Below, piece after piece: positions 26,942 to 36,079 of a stretch of DNA of 64,000 nt (positions are counted from its first letter, which is position 1; the number at the start of each line of letters is the position of its first letter). The notes under the pieces are model-generated. The model worked only from the letters and a program-made list of their open reading frames with translations. It was not told the DNA's origin and did not search any database. A program made the translations under genes and the position numbers. The stretch is from Betaproteobacteria bacterium. GTDB lineage: Bacteria; Pseudomonadota; Gammaproteobacteria; Burkholderiales; SG8-41. The stretch lies in contig OMIN01000111.1 in the NCBI GenBank assembly GCA_900299145.1, forward strand, positions 48,964 through 112,963, read 5' to 3'.

Positions 26942-28369
26942 ATGAATGACAGGAATTACGCGAAACACGTCAAGTTTCCCGGGCGTCTGGTGTTTGTTGG
27001 ATTTGGTTCGGTGGGACAGGGCACGCTGCCGTTGCTATTGCGCCATGTCGACATGCCACACGAGCGCATCACCATCCTCACCGGCGACGAGCGGGGGCGT
27101 GACGAAGCCGCGCACTACGGTATCAAGTTCGTCGTACAACCGTTGACACGCGACAACTATCGCTCGTTGCTTGATCCGTTGCTGGCCAAGGGCGATTTTC
27201 TGCTGAATCTGTCGGTGGATGTGTCGAGTGTGGCGCTGATCGAATTTTGCTACGAAAAAGGCGCGATGTATCTGGACACCTGCATCGAGCCCTGGCTCGG
27301 CGGCTATACCGATCCCACTGTGTCGGCTTCGCATCGCTCGAACTACGGGTTGCGGGAGGACGTGCTGTCACTGCGTGCGAAATATCCCAACGGTGGCCCG
27401 ACCGTCATCCCCACGCATGGCGCGAATCCGGGGCTGATTTCGCATTGGGTGAAGCAGGGGCTGATCAACATCGCGCGTGACTTGCATCGTCGCACGGACA
27501 TTCCCAAGACGCGCGCGCAATGGGCGGAGCTGGCCATGCGCCTAGGCGTCAAGGTCATTCACTGTGCCGAGCGCGACACGCAAGTGGCAAATCCAGGCAA
27601 GCAACGCTTCGAGTTCGTGAATACGTGGTCTGTAGACGGGTTCGTGGGTGAAGGGTCGCAGCCTTGTGAACTGGGCTGGGGCACTCACGAAAAACATTTC
27701 TCGTACGACGGCCATCAGCACGGATACGGTTGCAATGCTGCGATCTATCTGACGCGCCCAGGCGCTTCAGTGCGCGTGCGTTCATGGACGCCGTCAGAGG
27801 GCAACTACCATGGGTTCCTCATAACGCATGGCGAAGCGGTATCCATCGCCGATTACTTTACGGTGCGTGAGAACGACAAGGTGGTTTATCGTCCGACCTG
27901 CCATTATGCCTATCACCCCTGTGACAATACAGTCTCGTCGATACATGAACTGGCGGGCAAGAACTGGGAATTGCCTGATAAAAAGCGCATATTCATGGAC
28001 GAAATCGTTGACGGTACGGATGAGTTGGGTGCGCTGTTGATGGGGCATGCGCGCGGAGCGTATTGGTACGGCTCACGCGTCAATATTCACGATGCGCGAA
28101 AGCTGGCACCTTATAACAACGCTACCAGTATTCAGGTTGCTGCGGGCGTGATGGGGGGGGTGGTGTGGGCAATGGAGCATCCGTACGCGGGCATACTGGA
28201 TCCGGACGATCTGGATTTTCGGCGCGTACTCGAGATTGCAAATCCGTATCTGGGCGAGGTGCGTGGTGTTTACACGGACTGGAGCCCGCTCAAAGGGCGT
28301 CATCACCCGTTTCGTGAGGACGTGGATGAATCAGATCCGTGGCAGTTCAAGAATTTCCGCGTGACTTGA
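26942..28369 (+). CDS. hss: homospermidine synthase
   Basis: A 475-residue NAD-dependent enzyme that joins the aminobutyl group of one putrescine (or spermidine) to another putrescine to form sym-homospermidine. N-terminal Rossmann motif VFVGFGSVGQGTLPLL, the saccharopine-dehydrogenase-like strand LLNLSVDVSSVALIEFC, YLDTCIEPWLGGY, and THGANPGLISHWVKQGL are all as in bacterial homospermidine synthases, and the length fits. It has its own spacer and likely promoter, and converges on the broken sugar transferase gene. Confidence 0.94.
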   Translation: MNDRNYAKHVKFPGRLVFVGFGSVGQGTLPLLLRHVDMPHERITILTGDERGRDEAAHYGIKFVVQPLTRDNYRSLLDPLLAKGDFLLNLSVDVSSVALIEFCYEKGAMYLDTCIEPWLGGYTDPTVSASHRSNYGLREDVLSLRAKYPNGGPTVIPTHGANPGLISHWVKQGLINIARDLHRRTDIPKTRAQWAELAMRLGVKVIHCAERDTQVANPGKQRFEFVNTWSVDGFVGEGSQPCELGWGTHEKHFSYDGHQHGYGCNAAIYLTRPGASVRVRSWTPSEGNYHGFLITHGEAVSIADYFTVRENDKVVYRPTCHYAYHPCDNTVSSIHELAGKNWELPDKKRIFMDEIVDGTDELGALLMGHARGAYWYGSRVNIHDARKLAPYNNATSIQVAAGVMGGVVWAMEHPYAGILDPDDLDFRRVLEIANPYLGEVRGVYTDWSPLKGRHHPFREDVDESDPWQFKNFRVT

Positions 28370-28390
28370 CCCAACCTGCAACCGGGAAGT

Positions 28391-29800
28391 TCAGTGCGCG
28401 TTTTCTCGCTTTAGCACGACCCAGATGGTCTTGAAGATGATGTAGAGGTCAAGCCGCAGCGACCAGTTACGCAAGTAGTCGAGGTCCAGATCGATCCGGC
28501 CTTTCATTTTGTCCAGTGTGTCGGTCTCGCCGCGAAAGCCGTTGACTTGTGCCCAGCCGGTGATGCCCGGCGGCACTTTGTGGCGAAGCATGTAGCCCTT
28601 GATCAGTTTGCGATATTCCTCGTTGTGTGCGACGGCGTGAGGCCGCGGACCGACGATGCTCATTTTGCCGCTTAACACGTTCAGAAACTGCGGCAGTTCA
28701 TCCAGTGACGTCTTCCGCAAAAAACCGCCAATGGGGGTGAGGCGCTGGTCGTTTTTTTGCGCCTGCTTTACCGCCGCGCCGTCTTCCATCACGGTCATCG
28801 AGCGAAATTTGTAGACAAGGATGTCGCTGCCGTCCAGCCCGTAGCGGCGTTGTTTGAAAATGGCAGGGCCCGGAGAAGTCAGTTTGATGGCCAGTGCAAT
28901 AAGCAGCAACAGTGGAGAAATCAGGATCAGTATCAGAATTGACAGCACAATATCGGTGGTGCGCTTGACCACGCGGTTGATGCCCATGAACGGCGTTTCG
29001 CAAACCGCCACCACGGGTATGCCACCGACGGAATCCATGCGCCCCTGTATCAGGTCGGTGACAAACGTATCGGGCACGAAGTAAATGGAGCCGGTGGTGT
29101 CGCGGAGTGCCTCGAGCAAATTCAATATACGCTGCTGCTAGGCCATGGGCAGCGACAGGTAAATCACGTCGATGCGATTTTTCTTGACGTAGTCTGGCAT
29201 GTCGGCGAATTTGCCAAGTACTGGAAACGCGTTGGCGTCCTCGACGCGCGTGCGCACTCGATCGTCAAAAAATCCCACCAGCTGTACATCAGTATAGAGA
29301 TCCTGACTTACCCGCCGTGCAAGTTCAATGCCCTGATCGTTCATGCCGGCGATCACTACGCGGCGGGGCGGGCCTTGCAGTTCGCGAATAAACGGGGCAG
29401 CCCACTTCAACAGAAAATGCGCCGCGAGAAGACTGACCAGCGCGATCCACCACCAGTGAATGATGACATCCAGGTTGAATTCGTTCAAATAGCGGCTGGC
29501 GTAGCCGAATATCAGCAGCAGCGCCGACAGCGCCACCCAGCCGCCCAGGATGTGCCGCACGGCGCTCCACGGCTTCATGTCCAGCCGGGCCGATCCGGGG
29601 AAGGTCAGGGAAAAGACGATCAGCGACAGAATGACGTCGCGTGGCCCCAGATGGTGTTCCAGCGAGAGCGCGACCGCCCATTGCGTTGCGACCAGTACCA
29701 CGGGATCGAGCAGCACTTCGATCAGGTTGAGCAACTGGCCGCGCCCGACCGACAGGCGGGATACGCCGCGGAAGGTTAGCGGGGTTGCGCGTTGTGCCAT
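28391..29800 (-). pseudogene. undecaprenyl-phosphate sugar phosphotransferase split by amber codon
   Basis: A 470-codon frame of the WcaJ/polyprenyl glycosylphosphotransferase type that would start exopolysaccharide assembly by moving a sugar phosphate to undecaprenyl phosphate. The N-terminal part has about four membrane helices and a CoA-binding-like domain (RRVVIAGMNDQGIELARRV). TAG at 29138-29140 (codon 221) interrupts it after IYLSLPMA; the same frame continues QQRILNLLEALRDTTGSIYF, VPD.FVTDLIQGR and the catalytic domain ([53 protein letters not shown]). CAG to TAG is the simplest cause. A downstream TTG at 29125 could restart translation of the catalytic half, but without a clear Shine-Dalgarno. 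Confidence 0.85.
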
Positions 29801-29987
29801 GGATGCCCGAAATGATAAACGCAGGACAGATATAGTACTAATTCACTATTTTATCGGCAAAGAGGTTAAATAGCATTAAGGACGAGATGGATTTTTCTTT
29901 AGGGTCCATTAGCGTGCTCAGTTTTGGTCGTGTTGGTTGCTTGTTACAACTCTATGATCCAAGCACGGATCGCTGATTTGCATAATA

Positions 29988-30007
29988 TAAGTTTATGATT
30001 TCATTAA
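29988..30007 (+). repeat. 20-bp AT-rich interspersed repeat, copy 6
   Basis: Reads TAAGTTTATGATTTCATTAA, then ATAATGT. Twelve bases before a heptamer array. Confidence 0.7.
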
Positions 30008-30019
30008 ATAATGTGTCCT

Positions 30020-30061
30020 GCAATCCGCAATCCGCAATCCGCAATCCGCAATCTGCAATCG
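30020..30061 (+). repeat. heptamer array (GCAATCC)x6
   Basis: Four exact GCAATCC units followed by GCAATCT and GCAATCG, in perfect 7-base register. Same core (CAATCC) as the array in front of nuoA. Confidence 0.85.
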
Positions 30062-30080
30062 CTCCGCGTTTCTTGGGCAT

Positions 30081-30118
30081 CGTGAATCGCAAATAGAGCG
30101 TTAGTACGGTGATTCACG
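30081..30118 (-). terminator. 8-bp hairpin downstream of ChaN-like gene
   Basis: CGTGAATC (30081-30088) and GATTCACG (30111-30118) pair perfectly around a 22-base loop. It is 4 bases beyond the stop codon of the minus-strand gene. No T-run follows, so it may protect the 3' end rather than terminate. Confidence 0.3.
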
Positions 30119-30122
30119 TAAT

Positions 30123-30998
30123 TCATCCGGCTTTCTTGAATCGCAACAGCAAATCGGCGCACGGATCTGAGCGTGTTGCCGCAATAGTCAGCACTACTGT
30201 ATCGAAGGGCTTCGGACCGCTGGTAACGGTTGTAGCTTGATCTTCGAGATAGCCAATCACCACGGTGCGTGCCAGCAGTTCTGGGCCTAACCAGCGCGGC
30301 GCGCCGATAATGCGATTGACGTGGCTGTTGCCGGCCAGTAGCACGACTCCACGTTCGGCGTGGCGACTGACGGTGGCCGCCATCACGGCGTCGCGCGCGA
30401 GCTGTCCGCGTGTCATCGCCGGAATCATCGCCGGCGGCAGTGCGTTACAGTGCCCGCGCGCGATGGCGCGCTCCTGTGTGGCTTGCAAATCGGCCGGTGG
30501 CGGGCGTGCCAGTCCCAATGATTCAAGGGCAGGTGCGTCGAACACTGCCGCGTAGCCGTCTTTCATAATCTTGCCGATGTCCGCGCGTGAAAGGTTTGCC
30601 GCAATCAACGGCAAATCGTATTCCAGTGCCAGTTCGATGAAGGGTTGATAGTGCTCCCAGGGCCAAGTGTTGCGGGATTGATCGATGGCCAAACCAGCAA
30701 GGTGAATCACATGGCGTGCGTCGTGCGGCCGCTCTCGCCGCGCGCGTTCGATATCGGGTTGACGCTCGCGATCGAACTGCTCCATTGCAAGGGCTGGCCG
30801 CCAGCCAGCTTCGACCGCTCGGCGCAAGACGCCTGCGCGTAGCCGATGATGTTCCGGGTTGTCGTGCACTTCGCCGAGCATCACGATGTTGTCGCCGCGC
30901 AGGTGTTGTTCCCAGTCGTAACGCGACGGCGTTGTGGCACAACCTGCGAGAATGAAAGTGAGCAAGACGGTCAGACACAAAATGCGAAGTGGGCGCAT
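30123..30998 (-). CDS. ChaN-like lipoprotein
   Basis: A 291-residue predicted lipoprotein: N-terminal signal MRPLRILCLTVLLTFILAGC with lipobox LAGC, so Cys20 would be lipidated. The body matches ChaN/PhuW-like proteins reported to bind haem: IVMLGEVHDNPEHHRLRAGV, LAMEQFDRERQPDIERAR, and AGNSHVNR near the C-terminus. It is a single gene facing away from tpiA. A role in haem or iron uptake is inferred only from the family. Confidence 0.88.
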   Translation of the reverse strand: MRPLRILCLTVLLTFILAGCATTPSRYDWEQHLRGDNIVMLGEVHDNPEHHRLRAGVLRRAVEAGWRPALAMEQFDRERQPDIERARRERPHDARHVIHLAGLAIDQSRNTWPWEHYQPFIELALEYDLPLIAANLSRADIGKIMKDGYAAVFDAPALESLGLARPPPADLQATQERAIARGHCNALPPAMIPAMTRGQLARDAVMAATVSRHAERGVVLLAGNSHVNRIIGAPRWLGPELLARTVVIGYLEDQATTVTSGPKPFDTVVLTIAATRSDPCADLLLRFKKAG

Positions 30999-31051
30999 GG
31001 GAACCAGGAGAAAATATGCGGCTGCTAGGGAGCGTTATTAGCGATTATAGG

Positions 31052-31071
31052 TAACTTATTGTTTTTATTGA
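31052..31071 (+). repeat. 20-bp AT-rich interspersed repeat, copy 7
   Basis: Reads TAACTTATTGTTTTTATTGA, followed by AATATCC. In the spacer between the ChaN-like gene and tpiA. This variant is the closest match to the patches inside nuoG and cheD. Confidence 0.75.
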
Positions 31072-31238
31072 AATATCCATGTTTTTAATGCCGGGAGTTG
31101 TGTTTTTTCGGTGAATTCTTGGTCTGTGAAACACGCATATGCGGTTTGTCCTTGATAAATTCGCCGTGGCAATAGGGTGCGACACAAAAAAGGCTGTGAA
31201 ATCAATGGCTTTCCGCAGCGCATCACGGTGCCGTTTCG

Positions 31239-31267
31239 TTGACCAGTAGTCGCTATCCCTGTAAAAT
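31239..31267 (+). promoter_or_regulatory. sigma-70 promoter of tpiA
   Basis: TTGACC at 31239-31244, 17-base spacer, TAAAAT at 31262-31267. Expected RNA start near 31274, giving a short leader to the ATG at 31296. The best promoter seen by eye in the window. Confidence 0.65.
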
Positions 31268-31295
31268 TCACGGGTTTAATTGAGTTGAGTGCCAA

Positions 31296-32045
31296 ATGCG
31301 CAGCAAGCTGGTGGCGGGTAACTGGAAAATGAATGGCAACCTGGCGTCCAACCAGGCCTTGCTTAAGTCTTTGATTCCATTGCTGGCTTCGGTAACGCGG
31401 GCGCGTTGCGCGGTGTGCGTGCCGTATCCCTATCTGGCGCAGACTGAGCAGATTTTGCGCGGTCAGGGCATTTCGTGGGGCGCTCAGGATGTCTGTGAAT
31501 ACGAGCACGGTGCCTATACCGGCAGCGTGTCGGCGGGCATGGTGGCGGATTTCGGCTGCCGCTTTGCCATTGTCGGGCATTCCGAGCGCCGCGCGCTATT
31601 TGGTGATACTGATGCGGTGGTGGCGAAGAAATTTGCCGCCGTGCTGAAGGTGGGGCTCACGCCGATTTTGTGCGTCGGTGAGACGCTGGCGGAGCGTGAA
31701 TCCGGCGTGATGGAGCAGGTGATCGCGCGTCAGGTGGATGCGGTGATTGCGCAGTCTGGCGCGGCTGCGCTGGGACAGGCAGTGCTGGCGTATGAGCCGG
31801 TATGGGCCATCGGCACCGGCAAAACCGCCACGCCGGAGCAGGCGCAGGCCGTGCATGCATTCATCCGCGGGCGCGTGGCGGAACAGGATATTCGCGTGGC
31901 GGACGGTTTGCCGATTCTGTATGGTGGCAGTGTAAAGGCTTCAAATGCCGCGCAACTGTTTGCGATGGCGGATATCGATGGCGGATTGATCGGTGGCGCG
32001 TCGCTGGTGGCGGAAGAGTTCGCGGCAATCTGCAAAGCGCTTTGA
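31296..32045 (+). CDS. tpiA: triosephosphate isomerase
   Basis: A 249-residue glycolytic enzyme converting dihydroxyacetone phosphate and glyceraldehyde 3-phosphate. Catalytic Lys in AGNWKMNG, electrophilic His in VGHSERR, catalytic Glu in AYEPVWAIGTGK, and the phosphate-binding LYGGSVKASN and GLIGGASL. Followed by secG, as is common in proteobacteria. Confidence 0.97.
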   Translation: MRSKLVAGNWKMNGNLASNQALLKSLIPLLASVTRARCAVCVPYPYLAQTEQILRGQGISWGAQDVCEYEHGAYTGSVSAGMVADFGCRFAIVGHSERRALFGDTDAVVAKKFAAVLKVGLTPILCVGETLAERESGVMEQVIARQVDAVIAQSGAAALGQAVLAYEPVWAIGTGKTATPEQAQAVHAFIRGRVAEQDIRVADGLPILYGGSVKASNAAQLFAMADIDGGLIGGASLVAEEFAAICKAL

Positions 32046-32055
32046 GGAAGTATTA

Positions 32056-32075
32056 TAAGTATCTGTTTTTATTGG
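32056..32075 (+). repeat. 20-bp AT-rich interspersed repeat, copy 8
   Basis: Reads TAAGTATCTGTTTTTATTGG, then ATTATTT directly before the secG ATG at 32083. It occupies the tpiA-secG spacer, and no Shine-Dalgarno is present there. Confidence 0.8.
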
Positions 32076-32082
32076 ATTATTT

Positions 32083-32532
32083 ATGGACATTGTGGTTTTG
32101 ATTTTGCACGTGTTTGCCGCCGCCGGCATTATCGGCTTGGTGTTGGTGCAACACGGCAAGGGCGCTGATCTGGGTGCGGCGTTCGGCAGTGGATCGGCTG
32201 GCAGCGTGTTTGGCTCAGCCGGTTCGGCCAATTTTTTGAGCCGCATGACGGCAGTTTTAGCGCTGGTGTTTTTTCTCACTAGTATTGGCTTGTCGTATCT
32301 GATGAATAAACGTACTGCGGGCAAGGGCGTAATGGCCAATCAACCCGCTGCCACGCAAGGTTCGCCCGACAAGGCGCCCGGTGCACCTGACGTTCCAGCG
32401 GTTCCGGCGGCCAAGGTTGATGCGGCAGGCGCGGGCGATAAAGGTGATAAAGGCGCAAAAGCCGATGCGGGTGTGCCGGCAATACCGGCAGTGCCGGTTG
32501 CGCCAGCAAAAGGTGGAGACGCGCCCAAATAG
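32083..32532 (+). CDS. secG: preprotein translocase subunit SecG
   Basis: A 149-residue SecG. Two transmembrane helices (about 3-22 and 52-72) flank the conserved loop LVQHGKGADLGAAFGSGSAG, followed by SVFGSAGSANFLSR. The C-terminal 65 residues are a Pro/Ala/Lys-rich tail, long for the family but usual in betaproteobacteria. Helps protein export with SecYE. Confidence 0.94.
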   Translation: MDIVVLILHVFAAAGIIGLVLVQHGKGADLGAAFGSGSAGSVFGSAGSANFLSRMTAVLALVFFLTSIGLSYLMNKRTAGKGVMANQPAATQGSPDKAPGAPDVPAVPAAKVDAAGAGDKGDKGAKADAGVPAIPAVPVAPAKGGDAPK

Positions 32533-32625
32533 TGAATAGTGGCGAATAGTGGTGTGTGGGCTGCGGGCTGATCAAGAGCACCGAATAGTGCGTGGCAGCC
32601 GGTGGCAGCGAGTCAGTAGTATTAT

Positions 32626-32710
32626 GCCGTCGTGGTGGAATTGGTAGACACGCCGTCTTGAGGGGGCGGTGGCGAAAGCCGTGAGAGTTCGAGTCTCTCC
32701 GTCGGCACCA
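32626..32710 (+). tRNA. tRNA-Leu (GAG anticodon)
   Basis: An 85-base tRNA with encoded CCA. Anticodon stem CCGTC/GGCGG encloses TTGAGGG (anticodon GAG); the long class II variable arm is GGC-GAAA-GCC; T arm GAGAG-TTCGAGT-CTCTC. The acceptor stem GCCGTCG/CGTCGGC has a T-T mismatch at its fifth pair (32630), where an A would be expected. Position between secG and nuoA is standard for betaproteobacteria. Confidence 0.95.
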
Positions 32711-32717
32711 AAAAGCA

Positions 32718-32745
32718 GGATTGAGTTTTTCGGATAACGGATTGA
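32718..32745 (+). repeat. degenerate heptamer array (GGATTGA), 4 units
   Basis: GGATTGA GTTTTTC GGATAAC GGATTGA in exact 7-base register, eight bases after the tRNA. GGATTGA is the reverse complement of TCAATCC, the unit of the array at 32828-32855, so the two arrays form an inverted pair around an 82-base segment. Confidence 0.6.
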
Positions 32746-32827
32746 GTTCTGTTGCGGTTTGGGGAGTAATGTTTAAAAATCAAAAACATGGCGGGTTGAA
32801 CGAGGTTTGCAGGCTCCCGATGCCGGC

Positions 32828-32855
32828 ACAATCCTCAATCCTCAATCCTCAATCC
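32828..32855 (+). repeat. heptamer array (TCAATCC)x4
   Basis: ACAATCC followed by three exact TCAATCC units, ending 12 bases before the nuoA start. Inverted partner of the GGATTGA array at 32718-32745. Confidence 0.85.
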
Positions 32856-32866
32856 TGAAATTCCTG

Positions 32867-33241
32867 ATGCTCGAAAACTATTTCCCCATTTTGATGTTCA
32901 TCGGCGTTGGATTGCTGGTGGGTGTTGCGCCGATGGTGCTGGGTGGCGGGTTGTCGCGATTGTTGGGCACGTATCGCCCCAGCGAAGAAAAACTCTCGCC
33001 GTACGAATGCGGCTTCGAGGCCTTTGAAGATGCGCGCATGAAATTTGACGTGCGCTATTATCTGGTTGCGATACTGTTCATTCTCTTCGATCTTGAAATT
33101 GCGTTTTTGTTTCCTTGGGCCATCGTGATTGGCGAGCAGGACGCCAGCACATTCCGTTACGTCGCCATGGTGCTGTTTCTCGGCATCCTCGTCGTGGGCT
33201 TTGTCTACGAGTGGATGAAGGGCGCGTTGGACTGGGAGTAG
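32867..33241 (+). CDS. nuoA: NADH-quinone oxidoreductase subunit A
   Basis: A 124-residue membrane subunit with three helices. Typical are [16 protein letters not shown] [12 protein letters not shown] (loop with the redox-sensitive Cys), [20 protein letters not shown] and a final helix near [23 protein letters not shown] at 32867 gives the usual length; the frame is open upstream through the heptamer array. No Shine-Dalgarno is visible. First gene of the 14-gene complex I operon, which couples NADH oxidation and quinone reduction to proton pumping. Confidence 0.95.
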   Translation: MLENYFPILMFIGVGLLVGVAPMVLGGGLSRLLGTYRPSEEKLSPYECGFEAFEDARMKFDVRYYLVAILFILFDLEIAFLFPWAIVIGEQDASTFRYVAMVLFLGILVVGFVYEWMKGALDWE

Positions 33242-33244
33242 AAC

Positions 33245-33736
33245 ATGGGCGCTATCGAAACCCTGAACGAAAACCTCGCTGAACGCGGCTTTATGACCAC
33301 CTCGGTTGATGCGCTGATCAATTGGACGCGCACAGGATCGTTGTGGCCAATGACCTTTGGCTTGGCGTGTTGTGCGGTGGAAATGATGCACGCCGGCGCA
33401 TCGCGTTACGATCTTGACCGCTTTGGCATCGTGTTCCGCCCCAGCCCACGGCAGTCCGATGTGATGATCGTTGCCGGCACGCTGTGCAACAAAATGGCGC
33501 CGGCGTTGCGCAAGGTGTACGAGCAGATGGCCGAGCCGCGCTGGGTGATTTCCATGGGCTCATGCGCCAACGGCGGCGGCTATTATCATTATTCGTATTC
33601 CGTGGTGCGTGGCTGTGACCGCATTGTGCCGGTAGATATTTACGTGCCGGGCTGCCCACCCACGGCCGAGGCGTTGCTCTACGGCATTATTCAATTACAG
33701 AACAAGATTCGCCGTACCAACACAATCGCTCGATAA
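33245..33736 (+). CDS. nuoB: NADH-quinone oxidoreductase subunit B
   Basis: A 163-residue peripheral-arm subunit carrying the terminal [4Fe-4S] cluster N2. Cluster cysteines lie in [11 protein letters not shown] (adjacent pair), MGSCANGGG and [11 protein letters not shown]. It starts 3 bases after nuoA, and its stop overlaps nuoC (TAATG). Confidence 0.97.
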   Translation: MGAIETLNENLAERGFMTTSVDALINWTRTGSLWPMTFGLACCAVEMMHAGASRYDLDRFGIVFRPSPRQSDVMIVAGTLCNKMAPALRKVYEQMAEPRWVISMGSCANGGGYYHYSYSVVRGCDRIVPVDIYVPGCPPTAEALLYGIIQLQNKIRRTNTIAR

Positions 33737-34350
33737 TGGCATCCAAACTCGAAACGCTCGCCTCTACGGTGCAGACCTCGCTCGGCGACAAGTGTGTTAG
33801 CACGACCACGGCGTTGGGCGAGTTGACCGTGGTCGTAAAGGCGGCGGATTTGCTGGCCGTGGCGCAGCAACTGCGCGATGCGCCGGAACTGAAATTCGAG
33901 CAACTCCTCGATGTCTGTGGTGTCGATTACAGCAGCTATGGCGGCGGCTCATGGGATGGCACGCGATACGGCGTGGTGTATCACTTGTTGAGCTTGAGCC
34001 AAAACGTACGGCTGCGGCTGCGCGTGTTCGCGACAGACGATGATTTCCCGGTGGTCGATTCGGTCATTGGTGTTTGGCCTTCGGCCAACTGGTATGAGCG
34101 CGAGGCGTTTGATCTTTTTGGCATCATGTTTACTGGCCATCCAGACCTGAGGCGCATACTTACCGATTACGGTTTTATCGGTCATCCATTCCGTAAGGAT
34201 TTCCCGATATCCGGTAACGTTGAAATGCGTTTTGACCCGGAGCGGGGGCGCGTGATTTATCAGCCAGTGACCATCGAGCCACGTGAAATCACGCCGCGAA
34301 TCATTCGGGAGGAGCAGTACGGTAATTCAGAGGGTTTCCGCAAGGGTTAG
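33736..34350 (+). CDS. nuoC: NADH-quinone oxidoreductase subunit C
   Basis: A 204-residue 30-kDa subunit of the hydrophilic arm, separate from NuoD (not fused as in E. coli). Conserved signature is [20 protein letters not shown], then [19 protein letters not shown]. Starts within the nuoB stop codon. Confidence 0.96.
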   Translation: MASKLETLASTVQTSLGDKCVSTTTALGELTVVVKAADLLAVAQQLRDAPELKFEQLLDVCGVDYSSYGGGSWDGTRYGVVYHLLSLSQNVRLRLRVFATDDDFPVVDSVIGVWPSANWYEREAFDLFGIMFTGHPDLRRILTDYGFIGHPFRKDFPISGNVEMRFDPERGRVIYQPVTIEPREITPRIIREEQYGNSEGFRKG

Positions 34351-34352
34351 TC

Positions 34353-35606
34353 ATGGCGGAGATTCGTAATTACACAATGAACTTCGGGCCCCAGCATCCG
34401 GCCGCGCACGGTGTGTTGCGCCTTGTGCTGGAGTTGGATGGCGAGGTCATCGAACGTGCCGATCCGCACATCGGCCTGTTACACCGTGCGACCGAGAAGC
34501 TTGCCGAGCAAAAGACGTTTATTCAATCCGTGCCGTACATGGACCGCCTCGACTATGTGTCGATGATGGTCAACGAGCATGCGTATGTGATGGCGATTGA
34601 AAAGCTCGCCGGCATCCATGTGCCGTTGCGTGCGCAATACATCCGCGTAATGTTCGACGAAATTACGCGCCTGCTGAATCACCTGTTGTGGCTGGGTTGC
34701 CATGCGCTGGATGTCGGCGCGATGACGGTGTTTCTGTATTGCTTCCGTGAGCGCGAAGATTTGTTTGACTGCTACGAAGCGGTGTCGGGTGCGCGCATGC
34801 ATGCCGCGTATTACCGGCCGGGCGGTGTATACCGCGATCTGCCTGATCACATGCCGCAGTACACCGCGTCGAAGATTCACAATGCGGCAGCTATCAAGGA
34901 ACTCAACGCCAACCGCCAGGGCTCGTTGCTTGATTTTATTGAGGATTTCACCAAGCGCTTTCCGGTGTATGTGGACGAATACGAAACCCTGCTGACTGAT
35001 AACCGCATCTGGAAGCAGCGCACGGTGGGCATCGGCGTGGTGACACCCGAGCGTGCCAAGGCGCTGGGCTTTACCGGGCCCATGTTGCGTGGGTCAGGTA
35101 TTGAGTGGGATTTGCGTAAAAAGCAGCCGTACGAAGTTTATGACAAGCTCGATTTCGATATCGCGGTGGGTGTCAACGGCGATTGCTACGACCGTTATCT
35201 GGTGCGTGTGGAGGAGATGCGGCAGTCCAACCGTATCGTCAAGCAGTGCGTGGACTGGCTGCGCAAGAATCCTGGCCCGGTGATGATCGACAGCCACAAG
35301 GTGGCGCCGCCGTCACGCGTGGCGATGAAGCAGAACATGGAAGAATTGATTCATCACTTCAAGCTCTTCACCGAGGGCATGCACGTGCCGGCGGGCGAGG
35401 CCTATGCTGCAGTCGAGCATCCCAAGGGCGAATTCGGGATTTACCTGGTTTCTGATGGCGCCAACAAACCGTATCGTTTGAAAATCCGTGCGCCGGGGTT
35501 TGCGCATTTGTCGGCTCTGGATGAGATGTCGCGTGGTCATATGATTGCCGACGTGGTGGCGATCATTGGCACGCAAGACATTGTGTTTGGCGAGGTTGAT
35601 CGCTAA
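34353..35606 (+). CDS. nuoD: NADH-quinone oxidoreductase subunit D
   Basis: A 417-residue 49-kDa subunit forming the quinone-binding cavity with NuoB. N-terminal [20 protein letters not shown] holds the quinone-facing His, [10 protein letters not shown] follows, and the C-terminal [17 protein letters not shown] and [14 protein letters not shown] are invariant-type blocks. Starts 2 bases after nuoC and its stop overlaps nuoE. Confidence 0.97.
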   Translation: MAEIRNYTMNFGPQHPAAHGVLRLVLELDGEVIERADPHIGLLHRATEKLAEQKTFIQSVPYMDRLDYVSMMVNEHAYVMAIEKLAGIHVPLRAQYIRVMFDEITRLLNHLLWLGCHALDVGAMTVFLYCFREREDLFDCYEAVSGARMHAAYYRPGGVYRDLPDHMPQYTASKIHNAAAIKELNANRQGSLLDFIEDFTKRFPVYVDEYETLLTDNRIWKQRTVGIGVVTPERAKALGFTGPMLRGSGIEWDLRKKQPYEVYDKLDFDIAVGVNGDCYDRYLVRVEEMRQSNRIVKQCVDWLRKNPGPVMIDSHKVAPPSRVAMKQNMEELIHHFKLFTEGMHVPAGEAYAAVEHPKGEFGIYLVSDGANKPYRLKIRAPGFAHLSALDEMSRGHMIADVVAIIGTQDIVFGEVDR

Positions 35607-36079
35607 TGTTATCTGCCGCATCACTGGCCAAGATCGACAAGGCTGTCGCCAAATATCCGCCAGAGGAAAAGCAATCCGCGGTGATGGCGGCGCTCACCAT
35701 TGCGCAGGACGAAAAAGGCTGGCTGTCCACGGAGACCATGGATTTCGTCGCGCAATATCTTGAGATGCCGCCGGTGGCGGTGTACGAGGTGGCGACGTTC
35801 TACACCATGTACGATTTGAAGCCTGTGGGCCGCCACAAGTTGACGGTGTGTACCAATTTACCGTGTGCGCTGTCAGGCGCGAGCAAGGCGGCGGATTATC
35901 TCAAGCACAAGCTGGGCATCGACTTCAATGAAACCACGCCCGATGGCCGCATCACGCTGAAAGAAGGCGAGTGCATGGGGGCGTGCGGTGAGGCGCCGGT
36001 GTTCATCCGCAATAATAAGCACATGCTGTGCGGCATGAGCAACGACAAGATCGACAAGCTGCTGGAGGAGTTGAAATAA
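35606..36079 (+). CDS. nuoE: NADH-quinone oxidoreductase subunit E
   Basis: A 157-residue thioredoxin-like subunit with the N1a [2Fe-2S] cluster. Cysteine ligands are in [12 protein letters not shown] and [12 protein letters not shown]. The N-terminal helices include [19 protein letters not shown] overlaps at both ends. Confidence 0.96.
   Translation: MLSAASLAKIDKAVAKYPPEEKQSAVMAALTIAQDEKGWLSTETMDFVAQYLEMPPVAVYEVATFYTMYDLKPVGRHKLTVCTNLPCALSGASKAADYLKHKLGIDFNETTPDGRITLKEGECMGACGEAPVFIRNNKHMLCGMSNDKIDKLLEELK

Larger units (their letters stand above)
29801..30122. other. 322-base spacer with repeats
   Basis: Lies between the starts/ends of two minus-strand genes. It is AT-rich and holds one copy of the 20-bp repeat (29988), a six-unit heptamer array (30020-30061) and a hairpin CGTGAATC/GATTCACG at 30081-30118 just downstream of the ChaN-like gene. 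No coding potential seen. Confidence 0.6.

Noticed and set aside
29138..29140. TAG in the sugar transferase as pyrrolysine
   Set aside because: Pyrrolysine is confined to few methylamine-using lineages; family pattern suggests Gln at this site, and no supporting gene is seen.
30020..30061. CRISPR array
   Set aside because: Units are 7 bases without spacers.
32620..32625. TATTAT as tRNA-Leu promoter
   Set aside because: It directly abuts the mature 5' end, leaving no room for a transcription start and leader; the tRNA is probably processed from a longer transcript.
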